Of a stretch of DNA of 64,000 bases, positions 56,902 through 64,000 are shown piece after piece. Positions within the stretch are counted from its first letter, which is position 1; each line of letters starts with the position of its first letter. The notes under the pieces are model-generated. The model did no database searches and was not told the DNA's origin. It saw only the letters and a list, made by a program, of their open reading frames with translations. The stretch spans positions 2,501 through 66,500 of the forward strand of contig NZ_JOOE01000006.1 of the NCBI RefSeq assembly GCF_000712135.1, read 5' to 3'. The DNA comes from Sphingomonas sp. UNC305MFCol5.2. GTDB taxonomy: Bacteria > Pseudomonadota > Alphaproteobacteria > Sphingomonadales > Sphingomonadaceae. The position numbers were made by a program, and so were the translations under genes.

Positions 56902-57435
56902 CTATTGCGAATAGTCGGTGAAGACGAGGTCCGCATTCTTGTCCAGTGCGTCGAGCTTCGCATGGCAAGTGAAGCAGGCGCGGGTGAGCGCGGGGTCGTG
57001 GTTCGCCACGCCGTTCTCGAACTGGCCATAGCCCCAGCCGCCGCTCGCGGCGTAGCGCCTCGCATCCTTGACGCTGACCTGCACGTTAACCGGCACTCCG
57101 GCGACGAAGGATTGGGGCGCGGGAAAGACGCTGTCGTTGCGCGGCGAGGATTCAAATCGCCACGCCAGTCGCACGATGACGGCGCCTTCGGGAAAAGGGC
57201 GCTTGCCTTCGCGAAAGGCCTTCACTGCGATGTCATTGCCCAGAATGGCGCGGATATCGTTGTTCTTGCCCGCCTCGTGCGCGACGCTGATCAGCTTCCA
57301 ATCGCGATACCCCTCGGGGAGCTTGACCCCATAGAGCGGAGAGCTTTGGTCATCGAGGCGCTGGGCGGCGACCACCGCCGAAACCCCGAAGACCAGCATC
57401 GCGAACGCGAGGCCGCAGGTTGCAAGATGCTTCAT
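56902..57435 (-). CDS. Cytochrome P460-family protein
   Basis: The 177-residue exported product has a signal peptide (about residues 1-24) and the P460 fold, with LPEGYRDWKLISVAHEAGKN near the start, split as YRDWKLISVAHE. One c-type heme site CFTCH is near the C-terminus. Members oxidise hydroxylamine or detoxify nitric oxide-related species in the periplasm. It is read in the same operon as the downstream-numbered hydrolase, which ends 12 bases before its start on the minus strand. Confidence 0.9.
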   Translation of the reverse strand: MKHLATCGLAFAMLVFGVSAVVAAQRLDDQSSPLYGVKLPEGYRDWKLISVAHEAGKNNDIRAILGNDIAVKAFREGKRPFPEGAVIVRLAWRFESSPRNDSVFPAPQSFVAGVPVNVQVSVKDARRYAASGGWGYGQFENGVANHDPALTRACFTCHAKLDALDKNADLVFTDYSQ

Positions 57436-57447
57436 GTGTCCTGCTCC

Positions 57448-58485
57448 TCAGCCGGCCAGCCGAGCGGCATCGAGCACGGCTTTGGCGAAGGCGGCCGGGG
57501 CTTCCTGCGGCAGATTGTGGCCGATCCCGCCGGTGATCCGGCGGTGCTCATAGGGGCCGGTGAATTTGGCGCGATATTGCGCTGGCTCGGGGTGCGGCGC
57601 GCCGTTGGCGTCGCCTTCCATGGTGATCGACGGGATCGTCACCGGCGGCGCGGCGGCGAGCTTCGCCTCGACTACGTCATACTGCGCCTCGCCCTCGGCG
57701 AGCCCGAGCCGCCAGCGATAATTGTGGATCACGATCGCGACATGGTCCGGATTGTCGAACGCGGCTGCCGAGCGGTCGAAGGTCGCGGCGTCGAACTTCC
57801 ATTTCGGCGAGGCCAGCTGCCAGATCAGCTGGTTGAATGCTTTGGTGTTCGCGGCATAGCCGGCCTTGCCGCGCTCGGTCGCGAAGTAGAATTGATACCA
57901 CCATTGCAGCTCGGCCTGCGGCGGCAGCGGCTTGACGTTGCCGGCCTGGCTGCCGATCAGATAGCCGCTGACCGAGACCAGCGCCTTGCAGCGCTCGGGC
58001 CACAGGACCGCCATGATGTCTGCGGTGCGCGCGCCCCAGTCGAATCCGGCGACGATCGCCCGCTCGATTCGGAGCGCGTCCATCAGCGCGAGCCCATCCG
58101 CCGCGAGCGCGGCCTGCTGGGCGTTGCGCGGCGTCTCGGCCGAGCGGAAGACGGTGGTGCCATGGCCGCGCAGATGCGGCACGATCACGCGATAGCCGCG
58201 CGCGGCGAGCAGCGGCGCCACCTCCGCGAAGGCATCGATGGCATAGGGCCAGCCGTGGAAGAGCAGGATCGCCGGCCCCGAAGCGGGCCCCATCTCGACA
58301 TAGCCGATGCTGAGCACCCCGGCATCGACCTGCTTGAGCGGCCCGAGAGGGGAAAGAGGTGACAGCGGCGGTGACGCTGCCGCCCCTGTCGGCACGGTGC
58401 CCCCGGCCAGCGCCGCGGCGATCGCGGCGGCGCCGTGGAAGAAGCTGCGGCGATCGGTGAAGGTCTCGGACAAAGGCTTCGACAT
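57448..58485 (-). CDS. Tat-exported alpha/beta-hydrolase of the haloalkane-dehalogenase/epoxide-hydrolase branch
   Basis: The 345-residue product has a Tat-like signal (DRRSFFHGAAAIAAALAGG) and an alpha/beta-hydrolase core with LLFHGWPYAIDAF, GHGTTVFR and VAGFDWGARTADIM. In the last segment Asp is the probable nucleophile, as in haloalkane dehalogenases and epoxide hydrolases. GIGHNLPQEAP supplies the His. It shares a transcript with the cytochrome P460 gene. Confidence 0.88.
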   Translation of the reverse strand: MSKPLSETFTDRRSFFHGAAAIAAALAGGTVPTGAAASPPLSPLSPLGPLKQVDAGVLSIGYVEMGPASGPAILLFHGWPYAIDAFAEVAPLLAARGYRVIVPHLRGHGTTVFRSAETPRNAQQAALAADGLALMDALRIERAIVAGFDWGARTADIMAVLWPERCKALVSVSGYLIGSQAGNVKPLPPQAELQWWYQFYFATERGKAGYAANTKAFNQLIWQLASPKWKFDAATFDRSAAAFDNPDHVAIVIHNYRWRLGLAEGEAQYDVVEAKLAAAPPVTIPSITMEGDANGAPHPEPAQYRAKFTGPYEHRRITGGIGHNLPQEAPAAFAKAVLDAARLAG

Positions 58486-58671
58486 GGCTCGGATCCTTTC
58501 GGCGGCATGGAACGGTGCGTTGATAGCCTCGTCGGAATGGAGGCGCCCGTTAATCGCTATGATCTGCTGTGAGCGAGCCCCGTCCTTCTCGAAAACTAAC
58601 AGCGTCTAACTGGCTCCTGCAGGGGCACGCGGCCTAGACCGTGGGATGTCCCGAAGAGGTTGGAAAGCCCG

Positions 58672-59118
58672 ATGCCCCGATTCAGTCCGGCGATGGAGCA
58701 GCACGTCCGCGCTGCCGAGGACGCCTGGAACAGCCGCGACCTGCAGGCGATCCTGCTCGGAAGCACCATCGACTGTCAGTGGCGCAACCGCGTCAATTTC
58801 CTGTGGGGGCGCGAGCAGATCCGCATTTTCCTCGAGCGCCAGCTACGCCGCGAGATCGAGCTTCGCATGGTCATCGAGCTGTGGGCGGAGGGCGAACAAC
58901 GGCTCAGCACGCGCCACGCCGCGGAGTTCCGCAACGATAGCGGCACCTGGTTTCGCGTCTATGGCAGCGAGGAGGTCGAGTTCGACGATGCCGGACTGGT
59001 CCGGCGCCGGCTCACCGCCGCCAACGAGCATCCCATCCAGGAGCATGCGCGTGCCCTGCGCTGGCCGGAAGGACCGCGTCCCGCCGACCAGCCGAGCCTC
59101 ACCGAGCTCGGCTTCTAG
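58672..59118 (+). CDS. DUF1348/NTF2-like protein
   Basis: The 148-residue protein has the DUF1348 pattern: EDAWNSRDLQAILLGSTIDC, WRNRVNFLWGREQIRIFLERQ in two parts, and RFRVYGSEEVEFDDAG-like strands followed by LRWPEGPRP. NTF2-like folds bind small molecules; DUF1348 has no established reaction. The ATG at 58672 follows GGAAAG. It is convergent with the MFS transporter gene and overlaps its end by four bases. Confidence 0.85.
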   Translation: MPRFSPAMEQHVRAAEDAWNSRDLQAILLGSTIDCQWRNRVNFLWGREQIRIFLERQLRREIELRMVIELWAEGEQRLSTRHAAEFRNDSGTWFRVYGSEEVEFDDAGLVRRRLTAANEHPIQEHARALRWPEGPRPADQPSLTELGF

Positions 59119-60350
59119 GCGCCCTTCAACATGGGCGTGAATTCCATACCCCTGGTCTCGCGCAGCAACCCCGCGGCGAGCAGCACCAGCGCATAGGCCA
59201 CGGACACATAGATGCCGATCGAACGGGCGATGCCGAAGGCAGCGATGCTGCCGCCCACCGCGAAAGGAGCGAGCCCAGCCACGCCGCGCCCGACATTGTA
59301 GCAGAAGCCGAGACCGGATCCGCGCAGCCGCGTCGGGTAGAGCTCGTTCAGCACCGGCCCGATCGCGCTGTAGAGTCCCATCGCGAAGAGCCCGAGCGGC
59401 GCCCCGATCGCAAGCAGCACGGCGTCGGAAATCTCCGTTTCGGTCGCGACGAACACGGTGGCGATTCCGCCGAGCGCGAACGAAGCGAGCGTCGCCCGGC
59501 GCCCGATACGGTCGGCGAGCGCGGCGCCGAGCATATAGCCCGCGAGCGATCCGGCGACGAGCACCGCCATGTGCGTGGCGGCCTGCGCGGAGCTCATGCC
59601 GCGCTCGAGCCGCAGCATCGTCGGCCACCAGGTGGCGAGTGCCCAATAGCCGCTATGCGTCCCGATCGCGAGCAGGCTGCCCCGGGCGGTGTTGCCGCAC
59701 ATCCGGCGCGAGAAGATACGGTGCCACGCCTCGGCGTCCGGGGCGGCGAGGAAGGTGGCGGACTCGACCAGCCGCCGGCGGGCAACGAAAATTGCCAGCG
59801 CCGGCGGCAAGCCTATGAAGAAGACGGCGCGCCAGCCCAGTTCCGGCGGCAGCAGCGCGACGGCGATGGTGGAGGTGGCGGCGGCCAGGCCCCAGCCGAC
59901 CGCCCAAGCGCTCTGCGCGGTTCCGACGAGCCGGCCGCGCGTCGCGGCGGCGGCGATTTCGCCCATGAACACCGCGCCGACCGCCCATTCGGCGCCGAAA
60001 CCGAAGCCCTGGAGCGTCCGCGCGACGAGCAACTGCTCGAAATTCTGCGCCAGCCCGCAGCACAGGGTGGCGAGCGACATCCAGACGATGGTCAGCTGCA
60101 GCACGCGCACGCGCCCGAACCGATCGGAAGCCAGGCCCGCCAGCCATCCGCCAGCCGCGGAGGCGACGAGCATCACCGTTGCCAGCAATCCACCCGCCGC
60201 GGGCGACAGGTGCCAGAGCGTCAGCAGCAGGGGCAGGATGAACGAATAAAGCTGGACGTTCATCGCGTCGACGCTGAACCCGGCATAGGTGCTGCGGAAC
60301 GCGCGGCGACCATTCGGGTCGAGGGCGCGATACCAGCGCGGTGCGATCAT
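59115..60350 (-). CDS. MFS transporter, aromatic-acid/H+ symporter-like
   Basis: The product (about 411 residues from 60350) has 12 hydrophobic helices and the MFS signature between helices 2 and 3 (GLASDRFGRVRVLQL) and between helices 8 and 9 (ALADRIGRRATLASFAL). GRGVAGLAPFAVGG is near the end. It resembles the AAHS group, which imports aromatic acids with protons. The start is uncertain: an ATG at 60392 directly abuts the operator and has no ribosome site, so the ATG at 60350 is used. It is divergent from the TetR gene. Confidence 0.88.
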   Translation of the reverse strand: MIAPRWYRALDPNGRRAFRSTYAGFSVDAMNVQLYSFILPLLLTLWHLSPAAGGLLATVMLVASAAGGWLAGLASDRFGRVRVLQLTIVWMSLATLCCGLAQNFEQLLVARTLQGFGFGAEWAVGAVFMGEIAAAATRGRLVGTAQSAWAVGWGLAAATSTIAVALLPPELGWRAVFFIGLPPALAIFVARRRLVESATFLAAPDAEAWHRIFSRRMCGNTARGSLLAIGTHSGYWALATWWPTMLRLERGMSSAQAATHMAVLVAGSLAGYMLGAALADRIGRRATLASFALGGIATVFVATETEISDAVLLAIGAPLGLFAMGLYSAIGPVLNELYPTRLRGSGLGFCYNVGRGVAGLAPFAVGGSIAAFGIARSIGIYVSVAYALVLLAAGLLRETRGMEFTPMLKGA

Positions 60351-60394
60351 CGGAGCGGGCGTGCGAGAGAATCCATCCCGGCTCTCAAACACAT

Positions 60395-60412
60395 CTTGAA
60401 CGATCGTTCCAG
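60395..60412. promoter_or_regulatory. TetR operator between the MFS and TetR genes
   Basis: CTTGAACGATCGTTCCAG is an 18-base near-palindrome with the perfect core GAACGATCGTTC. It sits in the 79-base gap between the divergent MFS and TetR genes. The same sequence, with three changes, recurs at 61013-61030. Confidence 0.7.
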
Positions 60413-60429
60413 TACATTATCTCTTCGTC

Positions 60430-60996
60430 ATGGCTCGTCCCAAGGAATTCGATGTAGATACCGCCGTGGAGGCTGCGATAGCGGTGTTTCGCGAGCATGG
60501 TTTCGAAGGCACTTCGGCGCAGATGCTCGTCGATGCGATGAAGATCGGCCGGCAGAGTCTGTACGACACGTTCGGCGACAAATGGGGTGTCTACCGCGCG
60601 GCGGTGAAGCGCTATTCGCAGGAAGAAGTGCGAACGCATGCCGAGATACTGGCGAGCCGCGAGCGCGCGATCGAGGGTATTCGCGCAATGCTCGATCGCG
60701 TGGCAGGCGAGGCGAGCCGGGCGTGCCTTGGCCTCAGCGCGACGGTCGAGTTCGGCTGCTCGCGGCCCGAGCTGGTGAAGCTTCGTGAGGCTTCGAGCGC
60801 CACGCTGACCCGCGCAGTGAAGGACGCGTTGGCCAAGGCGCAGACGCAGGGCGACGTCGCGGCCGATCTCGACCTCGACCACCTCGCGACCTTCCTGATC
60901 ACGACGCTCTCCAGCCTCCGCCTCGCCGCGCGCGCGGGCGCCGAGCCGGAGCAGATCTCCGCGCTTGTCGATCTCGCCCTGCGCGTATTGCGCTGA
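60430..60996 (+). CDS. TetR/AcrR-family regulator
   Basis: The 188-residue protein has an N-terminal helix-turn-helix (EHGFEGTSAQMLVDAMKIGRQSLYDTFGDKWGV, shown as EGTSAQMLVDAMKI and GRQSLYDTFGDKW). The C-terminal TetR_C domain contains conserved cysteine segments such as CLGLSATVEFGCSRPEL. It most likely represses itself, the MFS gene and the quinone oxidoreductase through the operators at 60395-60412 and 61013-61030. The GC-rich ribosome site is weak. Confidence 0.92.
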   Translation: MARPKEFDVDTAVEAAIAVFREHGFEGTSAQMLVDAMKIGRQSLYDTFGDKWGVYRAAVKRYSQEEVRTHAEILASRERAIEGIRAMLDRVAGEASRACLGLSATVEFGCSRPELVKLREASSATLTRAVKDALAKAQTQGDVAADLDLDHLATFLITTLSSLRLAARAGAEPEQISALVDLALRVLR

Positions 60997-61012
60997 TTTT
61001 TTTTGCCCAATT

Positions 61013-61030
61013 CTGGAACGATCATTCAAC
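61013..61030. promoter_or_regulatory. Second TetR operator, before the quinone oxidoreductase
   Basis: CTGGAACGATCATTCAAC matches the operator at 60395-60412 read on either strand, with the shared core GAACGATC. It lies 14 bases before the oxidoreductase start and overlaps the region where its ribosome site AAGGAG begins. Confidence 0.65.
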
Positions 61031-61043
61031 AAGGAGTTTCAAG

Positions 61044-62012
61044 ATGAAGACCATTGCGATGACCGCGATCGGCGGACCCGAGGTGCTCGAATTGCTGGAC
61101 CTGCCGGAACCTGTCCCGGGCCCGGGCGAGGTGTTGGTCGAGGTCGCCGCGAGCGGCGTGAACTTCATGGACGTGGGTGTGCGCCAGGGCATGGCGTGGC
61201 ATGAGATGCCGCTGCCGCGTGCGCTGGGCGTCGAGGGCGCCGGGCGTGTCGCGGCGCTGGGCGAGGGCGTAGCCGATCTCGCGCTCGGGCAGCGCGTCGC
61301 CTGGGTCTATGCTCCGGGCAGCTATGCTGAGCGGATCGTCATTCCCACCGCCGCGCTCGTGCCGGTGCCCGATGATATCGACGATCGCACCGCGGCCTCG
61401 CTGATGATGCAGGGGCTAACTGCCAGCCACTTCGCGACCGACTTCTATCCGGTACAGCCGGGCGATGTCGCCCTGGTGCATGCCGCCGCCGGCGGGCTGG
61501 GGCAGTTGCTCACCCAGATCATCAAGCTGCGCGGTGGCACCGTGATCGGTCGGGTTTCCAGCGCGGCCAAGGTCGACGCCGCCAGGGCGGCCGGCGCGGA
61601 CCATGTGATCGTCGATGCCGAGGGCGATTTCGCAGCCGAGATACTCCGCCTCACGGGCGGGGAGGGCGCGCATGTCGTCTATGACGGCTCTGGTCCCGCG
61701 ACCTTCGACGGATCCCTGGCCTCGTTGCGTCGCTCCGGGACCTTCTGCTGGTATGGTCCGGTGCTGGGTGGCCCGGGTCGGATCGACATCATGAGCCTGC
61801 CGCGCAGCATCAAGCTCGGCTACGCCGTCTTTTCCGACCATATCCACACGCCCGAACTATTGCGCGTTCGGACGACGCGCCTGTTCGACTGGGTCCGTGC
61901 GGGCAAGCTGCGGGTCGCGCCGGCTCGCGACTTCGCCTTGTCGGATGCCGCGGAGGCGCACGAGGCGATGGAAAGCCGTGCCACCACGGGCAAGCTGCTC
62001 CTTATTCCGTGA
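61044..62012 (+). CDS. Zinc-independent quinone oxidoreductase (MDR family)
   Basis: The 322-residue enzyme has the MDR layout: GVNFMDVGVRQG and LGVEGAGRVAALGEG in the catalytic domain, then an NADPH fold with HAAAGGLGQLLTQIIKL and IGRVSSAAKVDAARAAGADHV, split as HAAAGGLGQLLTQ and AARAAGADHV. It lacks the zinc-binding cysteines, as in QOR. It reduces quinones with NADPH and so lowers electrophile stress. It lies 47 bases after the TetR gene and has its own operator. Confidence 0.93.
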   Translation: MKTIAMTAIGGPEVLELLDLPEPVPGPGEVLVEVAASGVNFMDVGVRQGMAWHEMPLPRALGVEGAGRVAALGEGVADLALGQRVAWVYAPGSYAERIVIPTAALVPVPDDIDDRTAASLMMQGLTASHFATDFYPVQPGDVALVHAAAGGLGQLLTQIIKLRGGTVIGRVSSAAKVDAARAAGADHVIVDAEGDFAAEILRLTGGEGAHVVYDGSGPATFDGSLASLRRSGTFCWYGPVLGGPGRIDIMSLPRSIKLGYAVFSDHIHTPELLRVRTTRLFDWVRAGKLRVAPARDFALSDAAEAHEAMESRATTGKLLLIP

Positions 62013-62276
62013 GGCAGCAGACGGCTCAACTAGGGGTGGAGCAATTCCGGCGAGGAGCAGAAAGTCGATCGCCACGCGTCCTTGAATGGCTCCCAGACAC
62101 GCCGGGTTTCGCTCTTCCCGCTCGCAAATGCTCGCCAGCGGAGAAGATCCCCAGTGACCTCGAGAACCGGCGTTGGTACGCGCGCCCGGGCAGCTATCGT
62201 TGCCCGGATGCCTGAAAGCTGCCGGGCGGCTATCGGCCCAATAATCGCCGTTGCAGACGTCGCAAAGAGCGACCCC
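62013..62276. other. Region without a recognised gene
   Basis: Only weak open frames occur between the quinone oxidoreductase and the integrase-end repeat. If the second integrase copy was truncated, its missing 5' end would have been here. Confidence 0.4.
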
Positions 62277-62600
62277 CGTCGGTGACGCACTCGGCGCGCC
62301 TCTGCCTACGGCGAAGATAGATGCTGGGAGGCAATCGATCGTGGCGCGGGGGCGGAATCGACGTCGAGCCATGGCGGCGTAGAGGCGTCAGCGTGCCTCG
62401 CCTGTCCTTGCAAGCGATATGTCTCTTGCGCGGTCGATTGATGTCGATATTCTGCTAATGCGTCGCAATGACGTGTTGTGACCTCGGGATTCCGCTCGGG
62501 CGCTTACGAACAGGCATCCGCTGCCGGGTGGCCGTCGCGCATGTCCAGGCTTCGGCTAAAGGCGACGGCGCATGCCCCAAGCATGTTTCTCACGCCTGGC
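62277..62600 (+). repeat. Degenerate second copy of integrase 3' end and downstream region
   Basis: The stretch aligns with 41445-41735. Its coding part gives PTAKIDAGRQSIVARGRNR and a stop at 62380-62382 that aligns with the integrase stop; the downstream part shares CTCGGGCGCTTA and GGCATCCGCTGCCGG. The rest of the gene is absent, so it is a remnant of a related integrase. Confidence 0.82.
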
Positions 62601-62809
62601 GTTCGTGCTGCCGCCCTACATGGGGGGCTGCGGGCCAAACAATCGAATTATATCAGCATTATAATCTTCTTATAATCCCGCCCCGCGCTACACTTCAGCG
62701 GTCATGGCCATGACTGCGCCGCGACCCGGACCCGGATCATGCTGCGCGCGGTTCTCGGGCGCGCGCCGGGCGATGTCGCCGCCCGCGAAGCCGCGCCCTG
62801 ACTACGGGG

Positions 62810-63022
62810 TCAGGCGAGGCCGCCGTCGATCGGCAACGGCAATTGCCCGTCGTGATAGCTGGGCGGCGGCGCCAGCCGGGCGCCGATCCAGCCGGCGAGC
62901 GCATCGACGGCACGCAGCCGCTCGCGCGGCGTCGATGCGGCGAGGCCCTTGCGATAGGCCAGCGGCGCGTCCTCGATCGCGCGGGCAATCGCGCCGAGGG
63001 TGTCTGAATCGAGTCGGGTCAT
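62810..63022 (-). CDS. Small hypothetical protein, possibly DUF6771-like
   Basis: The 70-residue protein has a helical middle with the pattern LGAIARAIEDAPLAYRKGLA, TPRERLRAVDALAGWIGARL and a Pro/Leu-rich end QLPLPIDGG. This resembles small sphingomonad proteins of the DUF6771 type, but the match is by general shape only. GAGG precedes the start. Confidence 0.45.
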   Translation of the reverse strand: MTRLDSDTLGAIARAIEDAPLAYRKGLAASTPRERLRAVDALAGWIGARLAPPPSYHDGQLPLPIDGGLA

Positions 63023-63406
63023 GCCTCATTGGAACAAACAAGGAACGAATTTGCCAGCGGCAAGCTTCGCCCTGCCGCGGTGGCTGCGCCATGCCGGACA
63101 TGGCTATGCCCGGAAGTCCTTCCCACGACACGGAGCGCGAGGCGCAATGGGCGGCCTGCGCCGCGCGCTGGACGAACAATGCGCATCCGCTGATCCATCT
63201 CAGCCAGATGCTCGGTCATGCCGAGCAGCCGATTCTCCGCCTCGGAATCGGCGCCGCTCAGGCCCGGCCGGAAAGCGGTCGTTCGTTCAGGCAGGCGTCG
63301 AATCCCCGGTTGCGGATATTGCGACCCAACGCAGCCAATAGCCGGATTTGGGCCGTCTGCTGACCAGCAGCTTTCGGACGGGAGTGGTCTAGCCTTGCGA
63401 CTCATT
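63023..63406. other. Region without a supported gene
   Basis: Overlapping open frames on both strands (63019-63405 minus, 62704-63363 plus) have no recognised features. The 384-base region lies between the small hypothetical gene and the beta-lactamase-like gene. Confidence 0.35.
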
Positions 63407-64000
63407 TCACGGGAGAGTGATTGCCCGCCGATCCAGGCCGCTCAGTATCTCATTGGCCATCACACTGTTGCCGTGAGCACTCTTTCGGTCCTCTTCGTTG
63501 GCAAGGATTATCAGGCCGATTCTCAATTCGGGTTGTTGGATGCAGAGCGCATTGAAGCCATCGATATTCCCCTCCTGCCAGATGAGACGTCGCGATGAAT
63601 TGCTGAGAATCTGCCAATTCAGACCCGCGCTATAGTTCCCTTGCGTGAGTACCGGCTGGTGCGAAAGCTTCACGGCGGGATCTGTCTCAGCCATCTGCCA
63701 TCGCAAATATTTCAGCAAGTCTCCGGCCGTAGATTTGATCGCGCCAGCGCCTTGAAGCCAATCGGGCACGTAAGGCATCGGCCGGCCGGTTTCATCGTAC
63801 CCGACGGCCAACCTGGGCAGCGCACGCTTTTGGATTGTTATCCCGGTGTTCCTCATCCCCAGCGGGATCAGGACCTTGTCGCGAAGAACCACTTCGTACG
63901 GCCGGCCGTACACGCGCTCGATGATGTAACCGGCCAGCTGGGCGGCCGCGTTCGAATATTTAAATTCCGAGCCCGGCTCGGCCGTCAGCCTGACGGTGTG
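63407..64000 (-). CDS. Class-C beta-lactamase-family serine hydrolase, partial
   Basis: The 5' end lies beyond the window; 198 C-terminal residues are visible. They include the class-C style Tyr motif FKYSNAAAQLAGYIIERVYG, a mid-domain segment LIPLGMRNTGITIQKRALPR, and WQEGNIDGFNALCIQQPE, which lies where the HTG-like third motif is expected. Members include beta-lactamases, D-alanyl-D-alanine peptidases and esterases; the substrate is unknown. GC content is slightly lower than in the neighbouring genes. Confidence 0.85.
   Translation of the reverse strand, partial: HTVRLTAEPGSEFKYSNAAAQLAGYIIERVYGRPYEVVLRDKVLIPLGMRNTGITIQKRALPRLAVGYDETGRPMPYVPDWLQGAGAIKSTAGDLLKYLRWQMAETDPAVKLSHQPVLTQGNYSAGLNWQILSNSSRRLIWQEGNIDGFNALCIQQPELRIGLIILANEEDRKSAHGNSVMANEILSGLDRRAITLP

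Noticed and set aside
40044..62276. attR copy of the tRNA-Gln 3' end
   Set aside because: I looked for another copy of GAATCCTGCCGCCCCAG and saw none in the window. The right end may lie beyond 64000 or be lost.

Overview
The window looks like a chromosomal segment of a high-GC alphaproteobacterium of the Sphingomonadaceae, most likely Sphingomonas or a close relative. Supporting signs are the alphaproteobacterial 23S-5S-tRNA-fMet operon end, a large TonB-dependent receptor, dense GC-rich codon use, a dispersed inverted-repeat element of a kind common in sphingomonads, and promoter-like sites of the EcfG (GGAAC-N16/17-CGTT) type. The genus is inferred; no database comparison was possible.

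Layout. (1) 1-3359: the end of an rRNA operon (23S, 5S, initiator tRNA-Met, terminator). (2) 3295-11487: an 8.2-kb integrated element in the 3' end of tRNA-fMet, bounded by an 18-bp perfect (23-bp imperfect) direct repeat. It holds a broken P4-type integrase, an exported S9 peptidase, an IS3-family element inserted beside an older IS3 fragment, a pectate-lyase-fold beta-helix protein and decayed DNA. The terminator that probably once closed the rRNA operon lies just beyond the right repeat. (3) 11.6-22.1 kb: a catabolic/uptake block with a TonB receptor, TPR sulfotransferase, APC permease, PYROXD2-like flavoprotein, Rieske oxygenase, divergent BetI-like TetR with a 16-bp palindromic operator, and an exported M20 peptidase. 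(4) 22.5-30.3 kb: a 1539-residue secreted RTX nuclease followed by its apparent type I secretion ATPase and adaptor.

(5) 30.3-40.0 kb: mostly core genes (OsmC, lipoprotein, regulators, lysozyme, tlyA, an HTH/membrane-protein pair, TspO, UbiK-like, YbjN, proC, hemerythrin, MarR, ilvE) ending at tRNA-Gln. (6) 40.2 kb onward: an intact tyrosine integrase next to tRNA-Gln, then stress-flavoured genes (broken DUF2231 protein, hemerythrin, SDR, GH130-like phosphorylase, an unrecognised 740-residue protein, a small membrane protein) several of which have EcfG-like sites. (7) 49.3-62.0 kb: an AAA/NB-ARC winged-helix regulator, a thioredoxin-fold protein lacking its second active-site cysteine, an SDR, three alpha/beta-hydrolase-fold enzymes, Ohr, cytochrome P460, a DUF1348 protein, and a TetR/MFS/quinone-reductase set sharing a TetR-type operator. 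(8) At 62277-62600 the 3' end of the integrase and its downstream DNA recur as a degenerate copy, suggesting that a second related element once sat in tandem; the window ends in a partial class-C beta-lactamase-like gene.

How the genes work together. The clearest functional units are the nuclease plus type I secretion genes, which could release nucleotides or phosphate from environmental DNA; the TetR-controlled Rieske/flavoprotein/permease block, which looks like degradation of a small amine or aromatic compound; and the 49-62 kb detoxification region. No CRISPR array or restriction, toxin-antitoxin or phage structural gene cluster was recognised.
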